Below, one piece after another: positions 41,601 through 45,185 of a stretch of 64,000 nt of DNA; position 1 is the first letter of the stretch, and every line of letters begins with the position of its first letter. The DNA lies in the NCBI GenBank assembly GCA_039621445.1, contig CP154956.1, positions 94,492,406 to 94,556,405 of the forward strand, in the 5' to 3' direction. Below the pieces are notes generated by a model. That model searched no databases. It saw only the letters and a program-made list of their open reading frames with translations, and was not told where the DNA came from. Position numbers and translations under genes: made by a program. Source of the DNA: Euglena gracilis (Eukaryota; Euglenida; Euglenophyceae; Euglenales).

Positions 41601-42320
41601 GCTTTTTTTTTTGGAACTGCTGCTGACACGGTTCTCCATGTCATGTTCATTGCCGCGGCTTTCCTCCTGCTGAAATCTTCGTCTTTTTTTCCAGGATGGA
41701 AATACCAGACGAAAATGGGGATGGGCCCGTGGCGTCCCCGAGACACATTTTGAGGCGTTGCCCGGGGGGGGGGGTCGAGGGCTGGACGCGGCCGCTGCCG
41801 CCGCCGGCGGACGTGGCGGCCCACATCGCACAGCTGCGGGCGCAGTGCGGCGGCCGGCTGTCCGCCCAGGACACGGCCGCCCAGACCCCCCTCTGCGGTG
41901 TGCGTTGCCGCGGCGGCCACACCCGTCTGCCGGTGCTCAAGTGGGGCTTTCTTCGCCGCGCTGCCTGTTGCTGTTGGGGGCTCGTCTTTCCGGACCCCCC
42001 ACGTGGCGGGGCTGTGGAGCACACTGTCACCGGTCTGAGCTGCAGGCCAGAGCGCCGGGAGCGGGGGTTGCCAGGGTCGATTCCACGGGGGTTGCCCGGG
42101 GCGAAGCTGAAAAACTGACCAGCGACACCCCCCCCCCCCGCCTTCTCTCGAGCTGGAAGAAGTCCACCCTGCCCTCCACGATTAGGACCCCCCCCCACCA
42201 CTGACCCAGAAGTGGGCCGAAGGGGCGCCTGGCGCCTCCCTGGACCTGCTGGCCAGCCGACTCGCGGCTCCGGATTCGCTGCCGCTGTGGGACATCGTGG
42301 CCGAGGACGACCCAAACTGA
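4729..42320 (+). CDS. Split gene: single-pass receptor with two PstS-like domains and a class III cyclase-like domain (whole gene, about 32 exons)
   Basis: This is one long gene whose exons are listed separately below. Joined, they give in order: PstS-like domain 1 (exons 4729-15970), PstS-like domain 2 (16991-28342), a transmembrane helix (28784-31753), a juxtamembrane and acidic linker (31999-33560), a class III nucleotide-cyclase-like domain (34427-40854) and a tail (41183-42320). PstS proteins bind phosphate for bacterial ABC import. As an ectodomain on a membrane protein, the inferred role is ligand sensing at the cell surface. About 3 kb of coding sequence is spread over 37.6 kb. Most introns follow the rule NNNCAG...CTGNNNNN rather than GT...AG, and with it the exon phases agree at nearly every junction. 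Weak points: the N-terminal signal-peptide exon was not found, an exon may be missing between 13084 and 14993, and the edges at 4835, 14993, 27188, 33175-33468 and 35600 are approximate. The receptor role is inference; the two PstS-like stretches are the firmest part. Confidence 0.75.
5690..5860. repeat. CAATTGTCGCCCC-type degenerate repeats
   Basis: Several copies of ccctaattgtcgcccccc and its reverse complement alternate with G/C tracts. The same short motif with A for G (AATTGTCACCCC) is clustered at 47755-47835 and 48030-48135. Confidence 0.6.
6600..6835. repeat. AT-rich 230 bp dispersed repeat, copy 2
   Basis: This is collinear with 4085-4315, including 'gatgtttttgaccattttt' and 'cgagttttttcaatgaaat' and the long T/A hairpin at the end. 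Confidence 0.7.
6990..7235. repeat. Diverged CCGCGACCACCGCGG-family repeats
   Basis: Pieces such as 'gccgtggtggtcgcgc', 'gccacgatcactgcgg' and 'tgcgaccaccttgg', spaced by A/T runs, match the better preserved cluster at 55865-56325. Confidence 0.55.
8026..8229 (+). CDS. Receptor exon 2: PstS-like domain 1, continued
   Basis: The frame includes TTFAAMTADQGFCRLM and YIDWVSVVS, matching the 'tiDFavvs' step of PstS proteins. The 5' edge follows CTGCCCCA in phase 0. The 3' edge is a normal-looking donor, CCA|GTGAGG, so this intron may be conventional. An acidic, cysteine-containing insert (ECAADDTAQP) sits before IDW. Confidence 0.65.
9029..9175. repeat. CCCCCCAT/CCCCATAC microsatellite-like array
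   Basis: Runs of seven to eight C separated by 'ata' or 'atacccca' are repeated about 15 times. The array yields proline-rich reading frames in every + frame, and these are artefacts. Confidence 0.85.
9243..9560. repeat. 137 bp tandem repeat, about 2.3 copies
   Basis: 'tttgtggtcaaatcgcgcga' begins at 9243, 9380 and 9517, giving a period of exactly 137. Each unit has the same order: a 'gcaactgttc' block, a G tract, a C tract, 'ggcaaaaaaaataacctcat' and 'tctaccgatc'. Confidence 0.9.
9597..9702. repeat. Long C tract and CCCCCCAT repeats
   Basis: More than 30 nearly uninterrupted C residues are followed by CCCCCCAT units like those at 9029-9175. Length in the assembly is likely inexact. Confidence 0.85.
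10060..10365 (+). repeat. GGCGCC-hairpin repeat family, copy B
   Basis: The core hairpin TTCGGCGCCGCAGGCGCCGAA-like element lies at 10201-10221. It is preceded by 'ttttttagtcgtggacccc' and 'ggtgggtgggtccggccga' and followed by 'tatttttagcactttt' and 'ggccattttt'. Same order as copy C at 34955-35212; inverted relative to copy A. Confidence 0.8.
10952..11040 (+). CDS. Receptor exon 3: PstS-like domain 1, ligand-domain core
   Basis: The frame reads PDLQMYPTVASPVVPIYNL then NGVTDLVLTM. This is the conserved 'lP.vag.vvpvYNlpG...Lvls' strand of PstS. The exon ends ...ATG GA before GGCCAGGG (CAG at +4 to +6). The 5' edge is either an AG acceptor (10950-10951) or a CTG site nine bases later; both keep frame. 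Confidence 0.85.
11225..11325 (+). CDS. Receptor exon 4: PstS-like domain 1 (LAKIWSG segment)
   Basis: The frame reads TLAKIWSGRITTWDHPDI then NPNF, a near-textbook PstS motif (vLakIFsGkItnWnDpaI..lNP). The exon follows CTGACAGC and completes the split codon GA|G of exon 3, giving METLAKIW. It ends GTG AAC C before GGCCAGTC. No GT...AG pair in the vicinity would preserve this frame. Confidence 0.9.
11326..11856. other. Receptor intron, nonconventional (GGCCAG...CTGGGGCC)
   Basis: CCAG at the 5' end pairs with CTGG at the 3' end. No other feature is seen, although low-complexity A/T sequence fills the middle. Confidence 0.6.
11857..11986 (+). CDS. Receptor exon 5: PstS-like domain 1 (GRGEINGVT segment)
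   Basis: The frame reads SITLVGRGEINGVTRVFKEA then DPVFKALVGKSSSPTF. It corresponds to PstS 'itvV.RsdgSGTT..Ft.yL', with SGTT replaced by NGVT, so phosphate contacts may differ. The exon follows CTGGGGCC and ends GGC AA before GACCAGGG. Joined to exon 4 it gives VNQSITLVG. Confidence 0.9.
12163..12212 (+). CDS. Receptor exon 6: PstS-like domain 1
   Basis: The frame reads PVISYVMRNQYTMGYS, matching the PstS 'V...pgsiGY' helix. It follows CTGGCCCA and is bounded by (C)ACCCAGGGC. A one-base ambiguity (C) exists at the 3' junction. The intron ends CCCAGGGC and GCCCTGGG form an eight-base complement. Confidence 0.8.
12213..12953. other. Receptor intron, nonconventional, with a duplicated 75 bp segment
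   Basis: The intron ends are complementary over eight bases. It contains a direct repeat: 12268-12345 and 12573-12650 both read gggtgctcttgtagtgg..gctcgcttcgccagaggggg with few differences. Confidence 0.6.
12268..12345. repeat. Direct repeat within intron, copy 1 (second copy 12573-12650)
   Basis: About 75 bp is shared between the copies, differing at a few positions (ttctatttgg/tactatttgg, gtcgtgg/gtagagg). The copies are about 305 bp apart. Confidence 0.85.
12954..13084 (+). CDS. Receptor exon 7: PstS-like domain 1
   Basis: The frame reads MGDALVNHVPMARLNRSG then VVEASSASVQYAVMELGL. This is the PstS segment 'yal...pmA.lnkaG..V.Ps..svq.A'. It follows CTGGGGTG and ends AAC AAC GGC before GGCCAGAGG in phase 0. 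One base of the 5' junction is ambiguous. Confidence 0.85.
13085..14992. other. Receptor intron(s); an exon may be hidden here
   Basis: The upstream end is a clear GGCCAGAGG. No CTG site lies in the open frame before the next recognisable exon, so an unrecognised short exon is likely. No mobile element is evident. Confidence 0.4.
14993..15113 (+). CDS. Receptor exon 8: PstS-like domain 1 (LAWPIALYSYIAVRK)
   Basis: The frame reads LAWPIALYSYIAVRKATLRP then ATVAAMVDFWLWF, the PstS 'yPi..ytYllvrk....a.avvdFl.W' element. The frame is open from 14944 and the exact 5' edge is uncertain. At 15113 it ends TTC T before GCCGAGG, where GAG stands in place of CAG. Confidence 0.7.
15114..15923. other. 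Receptor intron carrying a minus-strand coding-like stretch
   Basis: The intron is 5' GCCGAGG, 3' CTGGAGCT (or CTCCCAGG six bases further; both fit frame). Most of it is open on the minus strand; see the entry at 15141-15640. Confidence 0.5.
15141..15640 (-). pseudogene. Minus-strand coding-like frames inside the intron, family unknown
   Basis: Two minus-strand frames overlap: one of 96 codons (15346-15636), with text such as KLNEMCLMEGDEEYG, and one of 90 codons (15141-15413), with FGAGEIDAWKLRYYPPVF. Composition is balanced and unlike the low-complexity ORFs around it. The frame shift between them suggests a decayed mobile-element or retro-copied gene. No motif was recognised. Confidence 0.3.
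15924..15970 (+). CDS. Receptor exon 9: end of PstS-like domain 1
   Basis: The frame reads SQDVASIASSLGFSVL, the 'a..lGfvpLP' closing motif of PstS. The exon begins after CTGGAGCT (or after CTCCCAGG at 15930) and ends before CCCCAGGTGG in phase 0. Reading on without splicing would add PQVVNDH, which also resembles PstS ends, so the 3' edge is not certain. Confidence 0.7.
15971..16990. other. Receptor intron with a GC-rich, open block (15990-16430)
   Basis: The intron is CCCCAGG...CTGCCCCC. The first 450 bp is strongly GC-rich and open for long stretches on both strands (254 codons +, 263 codons -). Unlike other introns it lacks long homopolymers. I cannot assign it a function. Confidence 0.4.
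16991..17084 (+). CDS. Receptor exon 10: start of PstS-like domain 2
   Basis: The frame reads STAIPIFDTFRQVYALV then SSVALNYTALISE, parallel to GGTLPWSLYQKAILSY in domain 1. It follows CTGCCCCC in phase 0 and ends GAG C before AGGCAGACC. Confidence 0.8.
17358..17442 (+). CDS. Receptor exon 11: PstS-like domain 2
   Basis: The frame reads PLAAADAISLILG then EVLVVVSQFA, parallel to the AMTADQGFCRLM...IDWVSVVS part of domain 1. It follows CTGCCCCC and ends GCG TT before GCCCAGG. A conventional donor (CCCAG|GTAATC, 17448) is also present in the same phase, so the donor type is undecided. Confidence 0.75.
17858..17982. repeat. GGCCCGGC simple repeat
   Basis: Units of cggcggcccggcggcccgg are interrupted by single variants (gtcccgg, ccaggcc). 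Confidence 0.85.
17990..18390. repeat. Tandem repeat of about 150 bp
   Basis: 'ggtcgaaaaacgctcatttt' followed by 'ggctc.aaaac' and 'ggg.ggtcaaaaaaca' occurs near 17990 and 18148. A third, diverged part lies near 18330-18390. Confidence 0.75.
18487..19260. repeat. 380 bp tandem repeat with inverted CCCGAGATACGG arms
   Basis: 'acaaccagaccccgggaacc' recurs with a period of 380 (18509 and 18889). Within each unit 'tagcccgagatacggcc' and its complement 'ggccgtatctcgggcta' flank about 80 bp, so each unit can fold into a large hairpin. Confidence 0.85.
19469..19515. repeat. Short GGTAAGC hairpin repeat, copy 2
   Basis: This matches 1303-1345: ggtggtaagcttcgctctta, then aagagctcagcgaccccc, here with an extra 'taaagagat' between. 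Confidence 0.7.
21201..21254 (+). CDS. Receptor exon 12: PstS-like domain 2 (LAKILNGDIQT segment)
   Basis: The frame reads LNGLTLAKILNGDIQT, the second copy of the PstS vLakIfnGdI..W motif. It follows CTGGCGTT and its phase fits exon 11 directly. The 3' edge is 21253 or 21254 (one G is ambiguous) before CCCCAGGGG. Confidence 0.85.
21255..23925. other. Receptor intron hosting a DNA transposon
   Basis: The intron is (G)CCCCAGGGG...CCCCCTGGCCCC. Its ends are complementary over CCAGGGG/CCCCTGG. The 1,327 bp hAT-like element at 22355-23681 makes up half of it. Confidence 0.7.
22348..23688. mobile_element. hAT-like non-autonomous DNA transposon with 24 bp TIRs and 7 bp target duplication
   Basis: The left terminal repeat 22355-22378 starts CAGGGGCAGGGAGATATTCC. 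The right end 23658-23681 is its exact reverse complement over all 24 bases. AGTTATC flanks both sides (22348-22354 and 23682-23688). Both subterminal regions carry arrays of CCGGAATAAA. CAGGG-type ends and a 7-8 bp duplication fit the hAT superfamily. No transposase frame is visible, so it is probably mobilised in trans. Clean ends and target duplication suggest a fairly recent insertion. Confidence 0.85.
23926..24076 (+). CDS. Receptor exon 13: PstS-like domain 2
   Basis: The frame reads LDPAIVALNPTGIVDGSG, then DTAQRIVLLQGP, then SLTALLQRYY. It continues the 'W.DpaI.alNP...' motif begun in exon 12 (joined: DIQTWLDPAI). It follows CTGGCCCC and ends TAC TAC CC before GGCCAGGG. Confidence 0.85.
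24077..24721. other. Receptor intron, nonconventional (GGCCAG...CTGCCCCC)
   Basis: The intron has G/C tracts and one half of a GGCGCC hairpin (24550-24570). Nothing else is evident. Confidence 0.6.
24722..24796 (+). CDS. Receptor exon 14: PstS-like domain 2
   Basis: The frame reads AYTGAAIQAAEACVDEVQLR. Joined to exon 13 it gives YYPAYTG. The exon follows CTGCCCCC and ends ATC GG before GGCCAGG. Codon use is strongly GC-ending, like its neighbours. Confidence 0.8.
24797..26487. other. Receptor intron, nonconventional, with a TTG repeat
   Basis: The intron is GGCCAGG...CTGCAACC. It includes a (TTG)n stretch (25461-25520), G/C tracts and GGCGCC-like hairpin pieces (25940, 26140). A 374-codon + frame across it is noncoding in appearance. 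Confidence 0.55.
25461..25520. repeat. (TTG)n microsatellite
   Basis: Repeated ttg units are interrupted by 'taaa' twice. Confidence 0.9.
26488..26529 (+). CDS. Receptor exon 15: PstS-like domain 2
   Basis: The frame reads AAIVSASGAAVTPS, matching PstS 'a.l.nasG..V.Ps'. It follows CTGCAACC. CAG candidates for the 3' edge occur in three places (exon ends 26523, 26529 or later). 26529 is preferred because CGCCAGC and GCTGGC pair over six bases and the phase fits. Confidence 0.65.
26668..26712. repeat. (GT/GC)n microsatellite
   Basis: A tgtgtgtgtg-gcgcgcgcgc-tgtgtgtgtg run lies in the intron between exons 15 and 16. Confidence 0.9.
26829..26914 (+). CDS. Receptor exon 16: PstS-like domain 2
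   Basis: The frame reads VGAAYDATRRSVSLSTANSS then CYPLLLTL, equivalent to the 'yPl..lty' strand. It follows CTGGCCAC and ends CTG T before GCCCAGGG. Confidence 0.75.
27163..27188 (+). CDS. Receptor exon 17 (short): PstS-like domain 2
   Basis: The frame reads (F)VWDLMGID, like the 'avvdFl.W' helix of domain 1. It follows CTGCGACG and fits the phase of exon 16. The 3' edge is tentative: after GAT the intron starts ATCCGC, whose CGC could pair with GCG near the next exon. Confidence 0.5.
27189..28286. other. Receptor intron
   Basis: The intron starts with the CCGCAATTT units and includes (GT)n at 27908-27936. A 142-codon + frame at 27474-27902 and a 192-codon minus frame overlap here. Neither shows a recognisable motif. 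Confidence 0.45.
27191..27238. repeat. Tandem CCGCAATTT repeat at the start of an intron
   Basis: Four near-identical 9-11 bp units (ccgcaattt) directly follow exon 17. Confidence 0.85.
28287..28342 (+). CDS. Receptor exon 18: end of PstS-like domain 2
   Basis: The frame reads AIQQANDEALFQLSCAV, parallel to SQDVASIASSLGFSVL in domain 1. It follows CTGGCGCC (or starts three bases later) and ends GTG CG before GCTCAGGGG. Confidence 0.75.
28343..28783. other. Receptor intron, nonconventional (GCTCAGGGG...CCCCTGGTATG)
   Basis: CAGGGG and CCCCTG at the two ends are complementary over six bases. Nothing else was noted. Confidence 0.65.
28784..28832 (+). CDS. Receptor exon 19: first half of the transmembrane helix
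   Basis: The frame reads PPTNIVPLLLAVIIP, strongly hydrophobic. It follows CTGGTATG and is in phase with exon 18. The 3' edge before GCCAGGG puts CAG at +3 rather than +4. Together with exon 20 it makes one membrane span. Confidence 0.75.
28983..29095. repeat. TTTGCGC palindromic repeats
   Basis: 'catgcgcaaatgaaccac', 'gtggttcatttgcgcatttg' and 'aaatgcgcaaatgaacac' are interleaved. The first two are inverted copies of each other. Confidence 0.75.
30055..30530. repeat. TTTGCGC palindrome module, copy 1 of a ~350 bp duplication
   Basis: Units reading (g)tttgtgcgcgcatttgcgc and ccacaaacat alternate with unique text. 'acctcgtagggtcat.gtcc' and 'catcagttgcgtga.ggctgg'-like text occur in the same order at 39120-39430, so the whole block is duplicated. 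Confidence 0.8.
31699..31753 (+). CDS. Receptor exon 20: second half of the transmembrane helix
   Basis: The frame reads IAVVLLLGAAGCGWWLWR: hydrophobic, then an aromatic-basic stop-transfer end, so the following sequence is cytoplasmic. The 3' junction lies in a 7 bp direct repeat TGGCGGG shared with the start of exon 21. The choice here gives 5' GGGCCGGC and 3' CTGGTGGC. Confidence 0.75.
31999..32072 (+). CDS. Receptor exon 21: juxtamembrane segment
   Basis: The frame reads VTEYNRMLRKKFSND then AESCAEA, a basic stretch right after the membrane span. It follows CTGGTGGC and ends GAG GCC before GGGCAGGGG. Joined to exon 22 it gives CAEAIARFDLD. Confidence 0.8.
32262..32378 (+). CDS. Receptor exon 22: cytoplasmic linker helix
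   Basis: The frame reads IARFDLDAVAWLREVQEPNK then IQLAFLAIIALLTEVKPY. The second part is amphipathic to hydrophobic and may pack against the membrane or form a dimer helix before the cyclase fold. It follows CTGGGCGC and ends before GCACAGGCC. Confidence 0.85.
32379..33136. other. Receptor intron, nonconventional (GCACAGG...CTGCCAGC)
   Basis: The intron has C tracts and 'ccactggctagccattttg'-type short inverted repeats near 32890-32935. No gene was seen. Confidence 0.55.
33137..33175 (+). CDS. Receptor exon 23: linker
   Basis: The frame reads IPDQLLSQLTAAA. It follows CTGCCAGC with one ambiguous base. A normal donor GTAAGA follows GCG at 33176, so this intron may be conventional. A GCCG repeat shared with exon 24 leaves the exact edge open. 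Confidence 0.65.
33468..33560 (+). CDS. Receptor exon 24: acidic, serine-rich linker
   Basis: The frame reads DAEEDDPATEQQSELSLSLA then NDRLSPA. It is disordered in character and a plausible phosphorylation region. The 5' edge is uncertain (33433-33474). It ends GCG before GCCCAGGG. Confidence 0.6.
33561..34426. other. Receptor intron, nonconventional (GCCCAGG...CTGTCCCC)
   Basis: Nothing recognisable was seen. The intron is mixed-composition sequence with one C tract near 33610. Confidence 0.5.
34427..34660 (+). CDS. Receptor exon 25: N-terminal part of the class III cyclase-like domain
   Basis: This is the longest exon (78 codons). It reads WARLNAATARGSVTW, then KRCTYLCIRFGSTYPN, then VAGRIVDVAKVHGATIDAVG. 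The layout follows class III adenylyl/guanylyl cyclases: beta strand with 'vlF.Di.gFt', helix, then 'gG.idk..GD'. Where the first metal aspartate is expected the frame has CIRFGST; where GD is expected it has GV. It follows CTGTCCCC and ends before GCCCAGGG. Confidence 0.75.
34661..35520. other. Receptor intron with GGCGCC repeat copy C
   Basis: The intron is GCCCAGG...CTGCCCCCC, with CTG one base further from the exon than usual. It contains the GGCGCC repeat at 34955-35212. Confidence 0.55.
34955..35212 (+). repeat. GGCGCC-hairpin repeat family, copy C
   Basis: This has the same order as 10060-10365: 'ggggtttttttagtcgtgga', 'tagggtgggtgggtccggcc', hairpin TTCGGCGCCAAAGGCGCCGAA, 'tgctatttttagcactttt', 'cggccattttt' and 'ggtcccccggacccccc'. 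Confidence 0.85.
35521..35600 (+). CDS. Receptor exon 26: cyclase-like domain, continued
   Basis: The frame reads NFVTVHWGATTASCSLAVKA then VHAGLEG, matching the 'davmavfGap....a.rAv.aAl.m' part of class III cyclases. The 5' edge follows CTGCCCCCC. The 3' edge is lost in GGGGGGCCCCGG. Confidence 0.75.
35601..36780. other. Receptor intron with G/C tracts and GTCGAC palindromes
   Basis: The intron contains 'gactgactggtttt' repeats (35658-35915), palindromic gggggtcgacccccc blocks (36160-36225, 36705-36765) and a GGCGCCTTCGGCGCC hairpin (36278-36293). Confidence 0.55.
36781..36917 (+). CDS. Receptor exon 27: cyclase-like domain, continued
   Basis: The frame reads PGVMARLRETLPEDQQATFW, then LQAGVGKGVCDCGTVSS. 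The latter matches 'l.iGih.G.v.aG.vGs' in class III cyclases. It starts after CTGGCCCT (or six bases later) and ends TCC G before GCACAGGC. Confidence 0.8.
37655..37745 (+). CDS. Receptor exon 28: cyclase-like domain, continued
   Basis: The frame reads HRFFVVWGPEPSLALDIAMG, equivalent to 'y.vvG..Vn.AarL' in cyclases, with S replacing the usual N. It follows CTGGAGCC and ends ACG AT before AGTCAGCG; joined to exon 29 it gives LTMVQYSV. Confidence 0.85.
38578..38694. repeat. Poly-A tract of about 115 bp
   Basis: The tract is almost pure A with a few C and T. It is flanked on both sides by TTTGCGC/aaatgcgc palindrome pieces. Confidence 0.95.
39000..39430. repeat. TTTGCGC palindrome module, copy 2
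   Basis: This block is collinear with 30180-30530: gcgcgcaccaacacgcc.atcacgtt, acctcgtagggtcatgg, then palindromes, ending at catcagttgcgtgacggctg and acgtagtctgt. Confidence 0.8.
40756..40854 (+). CDS. Receptor exon 29: end of the cyclase-like domain
   Basis: The frame reads VQYSVRCMPRLWHGDALLWE, then PVCAMGKEDDDEW. It follows CTGCCGGC and ends GAG TG before GCCCAGCGG. Joined to exon 30 it completes EWMYEL. Confidence 0.85.
40855..41182. other. Receptor intron, nonconventional (GCCCAGCGG...CCGCTGCCGGC)
   Basis: CAGCGG and CCGCTG are complementary over six bases. An 80-codon open stretch inside (41087 onward) is passed over because the phase and the EWMYEL join favour the later start. Confidence 0.6.
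41183..41275 (+). CDS. Receptor exon 30: cytoplasmic tail
   Basis: The frame reads MYELQRMDNSMSASHKTILD then VFLMAKGEAVS. It follows CTGCCGGC and ends GTG TC before GCCCAGGG. Confidence 0.85.
41276..41802. other. Receptor intron, nonconventional (GCCCAGG...CTGCCGCC)
   Basis: No repeat or gene was recognised. The intron contains a C/T-rich stretch near 41410-41460. Confidence 0.55.
41803..41863 (+). CDS. Receptor exon 31: tail helix
   Basis: The frame reads PADVAAHIAQLRAQCGGRLS, helical. It follows CTGCCGCC and ends TCC before GCCCAGGAC. A second CAG would end it at 41878. The first is preferred because CCAGG pairs with CCTGG at the 3' end. Confidence 0.75.
41864..42236. other. Last receptor intron, nonconventional (GCCCAGG...CCTGGCGCC)
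   Basis: The intron is GC-rich with short C tracts. No gene was seen, although a 233-codon minus frame is open across it. Confidence 0.6.
42237..42320 (+). CDS. Receptor exon 32: C-terminus and stop codon
   Basis: The frame reads SLDLLASRLAAPDSLPLWDI then VAEDDPN followed by TGA at 42318-42320. It follows CTGGCGCC in phase 0. Base composition drops sharply after the stop, as expected of a 3' UTR. Confidence 0.85.
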   Translation, partial: SLDLLASRLAAPDSLPLWDIVAEDDPN

Positions 42321-43531
42321 AACCACAGCTGCCCTCTGTTCCATGCATTCATCGAACCCATCTCCGAACAGTTTTTCCGAAAAATTAACGTTTTCTCCCT
42401 GAAAACTGATTTTTTGCAGACGAAACTTTGTGGTCATCATTCCCAGGCTGCTGATCCCCAATGTATGAGGAAGTTGCATTTTTGTATATTACATGTTGTG
42501 TTGGAGAAGGTCGAGAGTTTCGAATTTCTGACTTTGCTCAGAATACCAGAAAATGATCTTCTGGCTCCGCACACTGAATCATTTACACAGGCACCTTACC
42601 TTTCTCCAACATTGCTGCCTACCAAGAGACCATTTTCTTGGGGGGGTCAGTGAATGCATGCCTGGTCTATTTTATCTTTCTTTTTTTTGAAGCACTTCTT
42701 TGAAGGGCCTCTGCCAAATGATTTCAGCCGAATTCTTCCGTCGTGCGTTCTGTTTGTGTCACATGAAGTCGGAGACACCTCCGAAAGAAACGGCCTTTTG
42801 ATCCTTAGACAGGGAAGATTCTTCAGGCTGGCACCCTCAAACATGGGAAAAAAGATATCGAAAAGAACGTGACAATGAAAAATACAACAGACCCCAAACC
42901 AAAGGAAACAGAAGTTCGATGAAAATTTGCCTCTGGGGTGTCTGGCCTACAAAAAAGTTCAAACCAAGCAAACCAAGCATTTGCCGATCCAAAAATATGC
43001 AATTATTGGTTGAATGACAAACAAAGCAAAGAGGTTTCAACCAGGAGTTGGTTTTGAGCCAAGTGGCAGTCGGGGAGGCAACTCCCCCTGCCCGATTTTT
43101 GGCATTTTTGGATTTTCTTTTTGAATAAAATCTGCCCACAATTCGAAAGAGGAAATTCTCGTACCACCGAAAAGTGTTCAATGCCACAGACCGTCCGAAA
43201 GTTCAGGCTCCAAAAAGCTTTGCCAGTTAAAAAAAAAAAAGAATGACAAAACAAATACAAAGAAAAACAAAACAACAAACCAAAAAAAAAAATTGCCAGG
43301 GTCTGGCCTACAAGTGCAGGGGGGGGGGGGAGTTTGAAAGGAGCAAAAAAAGGTTCAACAGGAATAAACCAAGGGCAGAGAAGGGGGGAATTCTTACCAC
43401 TTTTTCATTGTTTATTGCATTTTGGGGGGGACTTTCCGCATTCGGTTTTGGACTTACCAGAGAGGAGGATTAGGGAGAGAGAGAGAGAGGAGAGGAGAGA
43501 GAGAGAAAGAAGGAAGGGGAGGAAGGGAGAG

Positions 43532-43615
<84 letters not shown>

Positions 43616-44901
43616 GGAGAGAGGTGAACTCCCTATGAGGCCAAGTTGGCGAGTTTGGCTGGGGAGGGAAACGGCTTGGATATGGCAAAAAAACCTCGAA
43701 ACTCAAGGTCTTCCAGCAGCAGATGTAAAAACTTATCGTGGGAAAAGAAAATGTCAAATATCAAACTAAACAAAATATACAAAAAATGCGAGTCCCCCCA
43801 CCGCCTAATGCATGATCTGAATAACTATTTTTCAAAGGAGGGAAAAAATGAATTTATCACCACTTCCTTCTCTCGACTAATTTTTGTGCACCCCCCCCCC
43901 CCTGGTTCTTAACCATACTTTCTAGTCCTTAAACCAGGGGGAGAAGGTAGTTTGAGAAACAGAATCAATTAAATGCCAATCTGGCCTTTCCTCCTCCCTC
44001 CTCCATGTGTTGCAACAAGCTGGGTGCGAGATTGGGCTCAGCGCAGAGCGGACAATCTCTCACCCGGTTCAACGGGAAAGCCACTTTCTTACCTCTTGAA
44101 AGTGTCACTAATTTTCGGCATATATCCACGGATCGAACCACATAGAATCCCTAACCACCACACACACCTCCCTGGTACCCTCAAATGACCATTTTTTGGC
44201 GTTTTTGTTGACCACTGTTGTTTTCCTAATTGTAGGCCCTAACTCAGATAAATATACCGGCCGGCGCAGTCAGTCCCAGTGGGTATGGGCAACACCGAAC
44301 AACCATCTTTCTGGTCTGTCGGCTGTGGGGCCCTTTTGGCGTCTGAGCATTCCATCCACTCGTCGTCCCAGCAAGAGGCTGGAGGAATGCACTGGGCCAC
44401 CTCCAGGGGTTTTCTCTTCCCAGGGGGACCATCCACACCCCCAGGGGAGCCAGCCAGAGCACAGCTCCCAACCAGCTGCCCCCCCCCCCCCCCTGGAGGG
44501 GAGGCACTGGGATGTTGGGCTCAGCGAAAATTTGTACTGCGAATTTTCTGGGATTATCGAAATGGTTGCGATTTGATTGCTTCCAGGCATTTCATGGAGG
44601 CTTTCTCTTTTGGCTGGGAAGTTCCAACCTGTTCGCTCGACCAAGCGGAGCTTCGCTCAGCTTTGCTCGGCACTGGGTACCAGTCGCCTGGATCACAGCA
44701 ACCAGCTCCCCCCCCCCCGGACACCCTGGGGGGGGGTTCCAGCTAGTTCATCTTTCCCCCACCCGGCCAGCTGGACCCACCCAGGGATCCTCAAGAAGTC
44801 CCCTGGCCAGCGCCGGACCCGCTGCATCCCGTCACCCTGCCCCTCACTTTGCTGTGTCGTCTGTCACGTGTGACTAGTTAGCCACGATCTCCCCCTCCCA
44901 A
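42321..44901. other. 3' flank and intergenic region
   Basis: AT-rich sequence after the receptor stop holds a (GA)n array (43466-43620). Open frames at 42654-42872 and 43646-43912 have balanced composition but no recognisable motif or splice context. Confidence 0.45.
43466..43620. repeat. (GA)n microsatellite
   Basis: About 150 bp of nearly pure GA/GGA; the overlapping RERER frame is an artefact. Confidence 0.95.
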
Positions 44902-44950
44902 GGTGGCATCTGCCCATCGAGAGCCGGACAATGACACGGGACATGCTGAT
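44902..44950 (+). CDS. Coding-like exon of an unrecognised gene
   Basis: The frame reads WHLPIESRTMTRDMLM. It has a good conventional acceptor (tctccccctcccaag|G) and also a CTGCCCAT site 16 bases later. It ends CTG AT before GAGCAGG. The phase matches the candidate exon at 45186. No family was recognised. Confidence 0.35.
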
Positions 44951-45185
44951 GAGCAGGTTTGAACCTCCCCCCCTCTTGAGCATTTGTGTGGACTGCTGGT
45001 TGGTTTGGGGCGGGTTCACAAGGTTTCTTTCCTACAAACAAACCCGCTGGCAAATCAGCTCAGTTTGACGCCATTGGCGCAGAGGCACATTTCCAGAAAC
45101 CTGCCAATGGCCCTTTGGGGTCTCCACGCGATTATAAACATACTCGACCTCGAAGTGCTTTCACAAAGGTCAACATGCTGGGACT

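Noticed and set aside
43334-43769. Overlapping RERERE-rich frames
   Set aside because: Translation of the (GA)n microsatellite.
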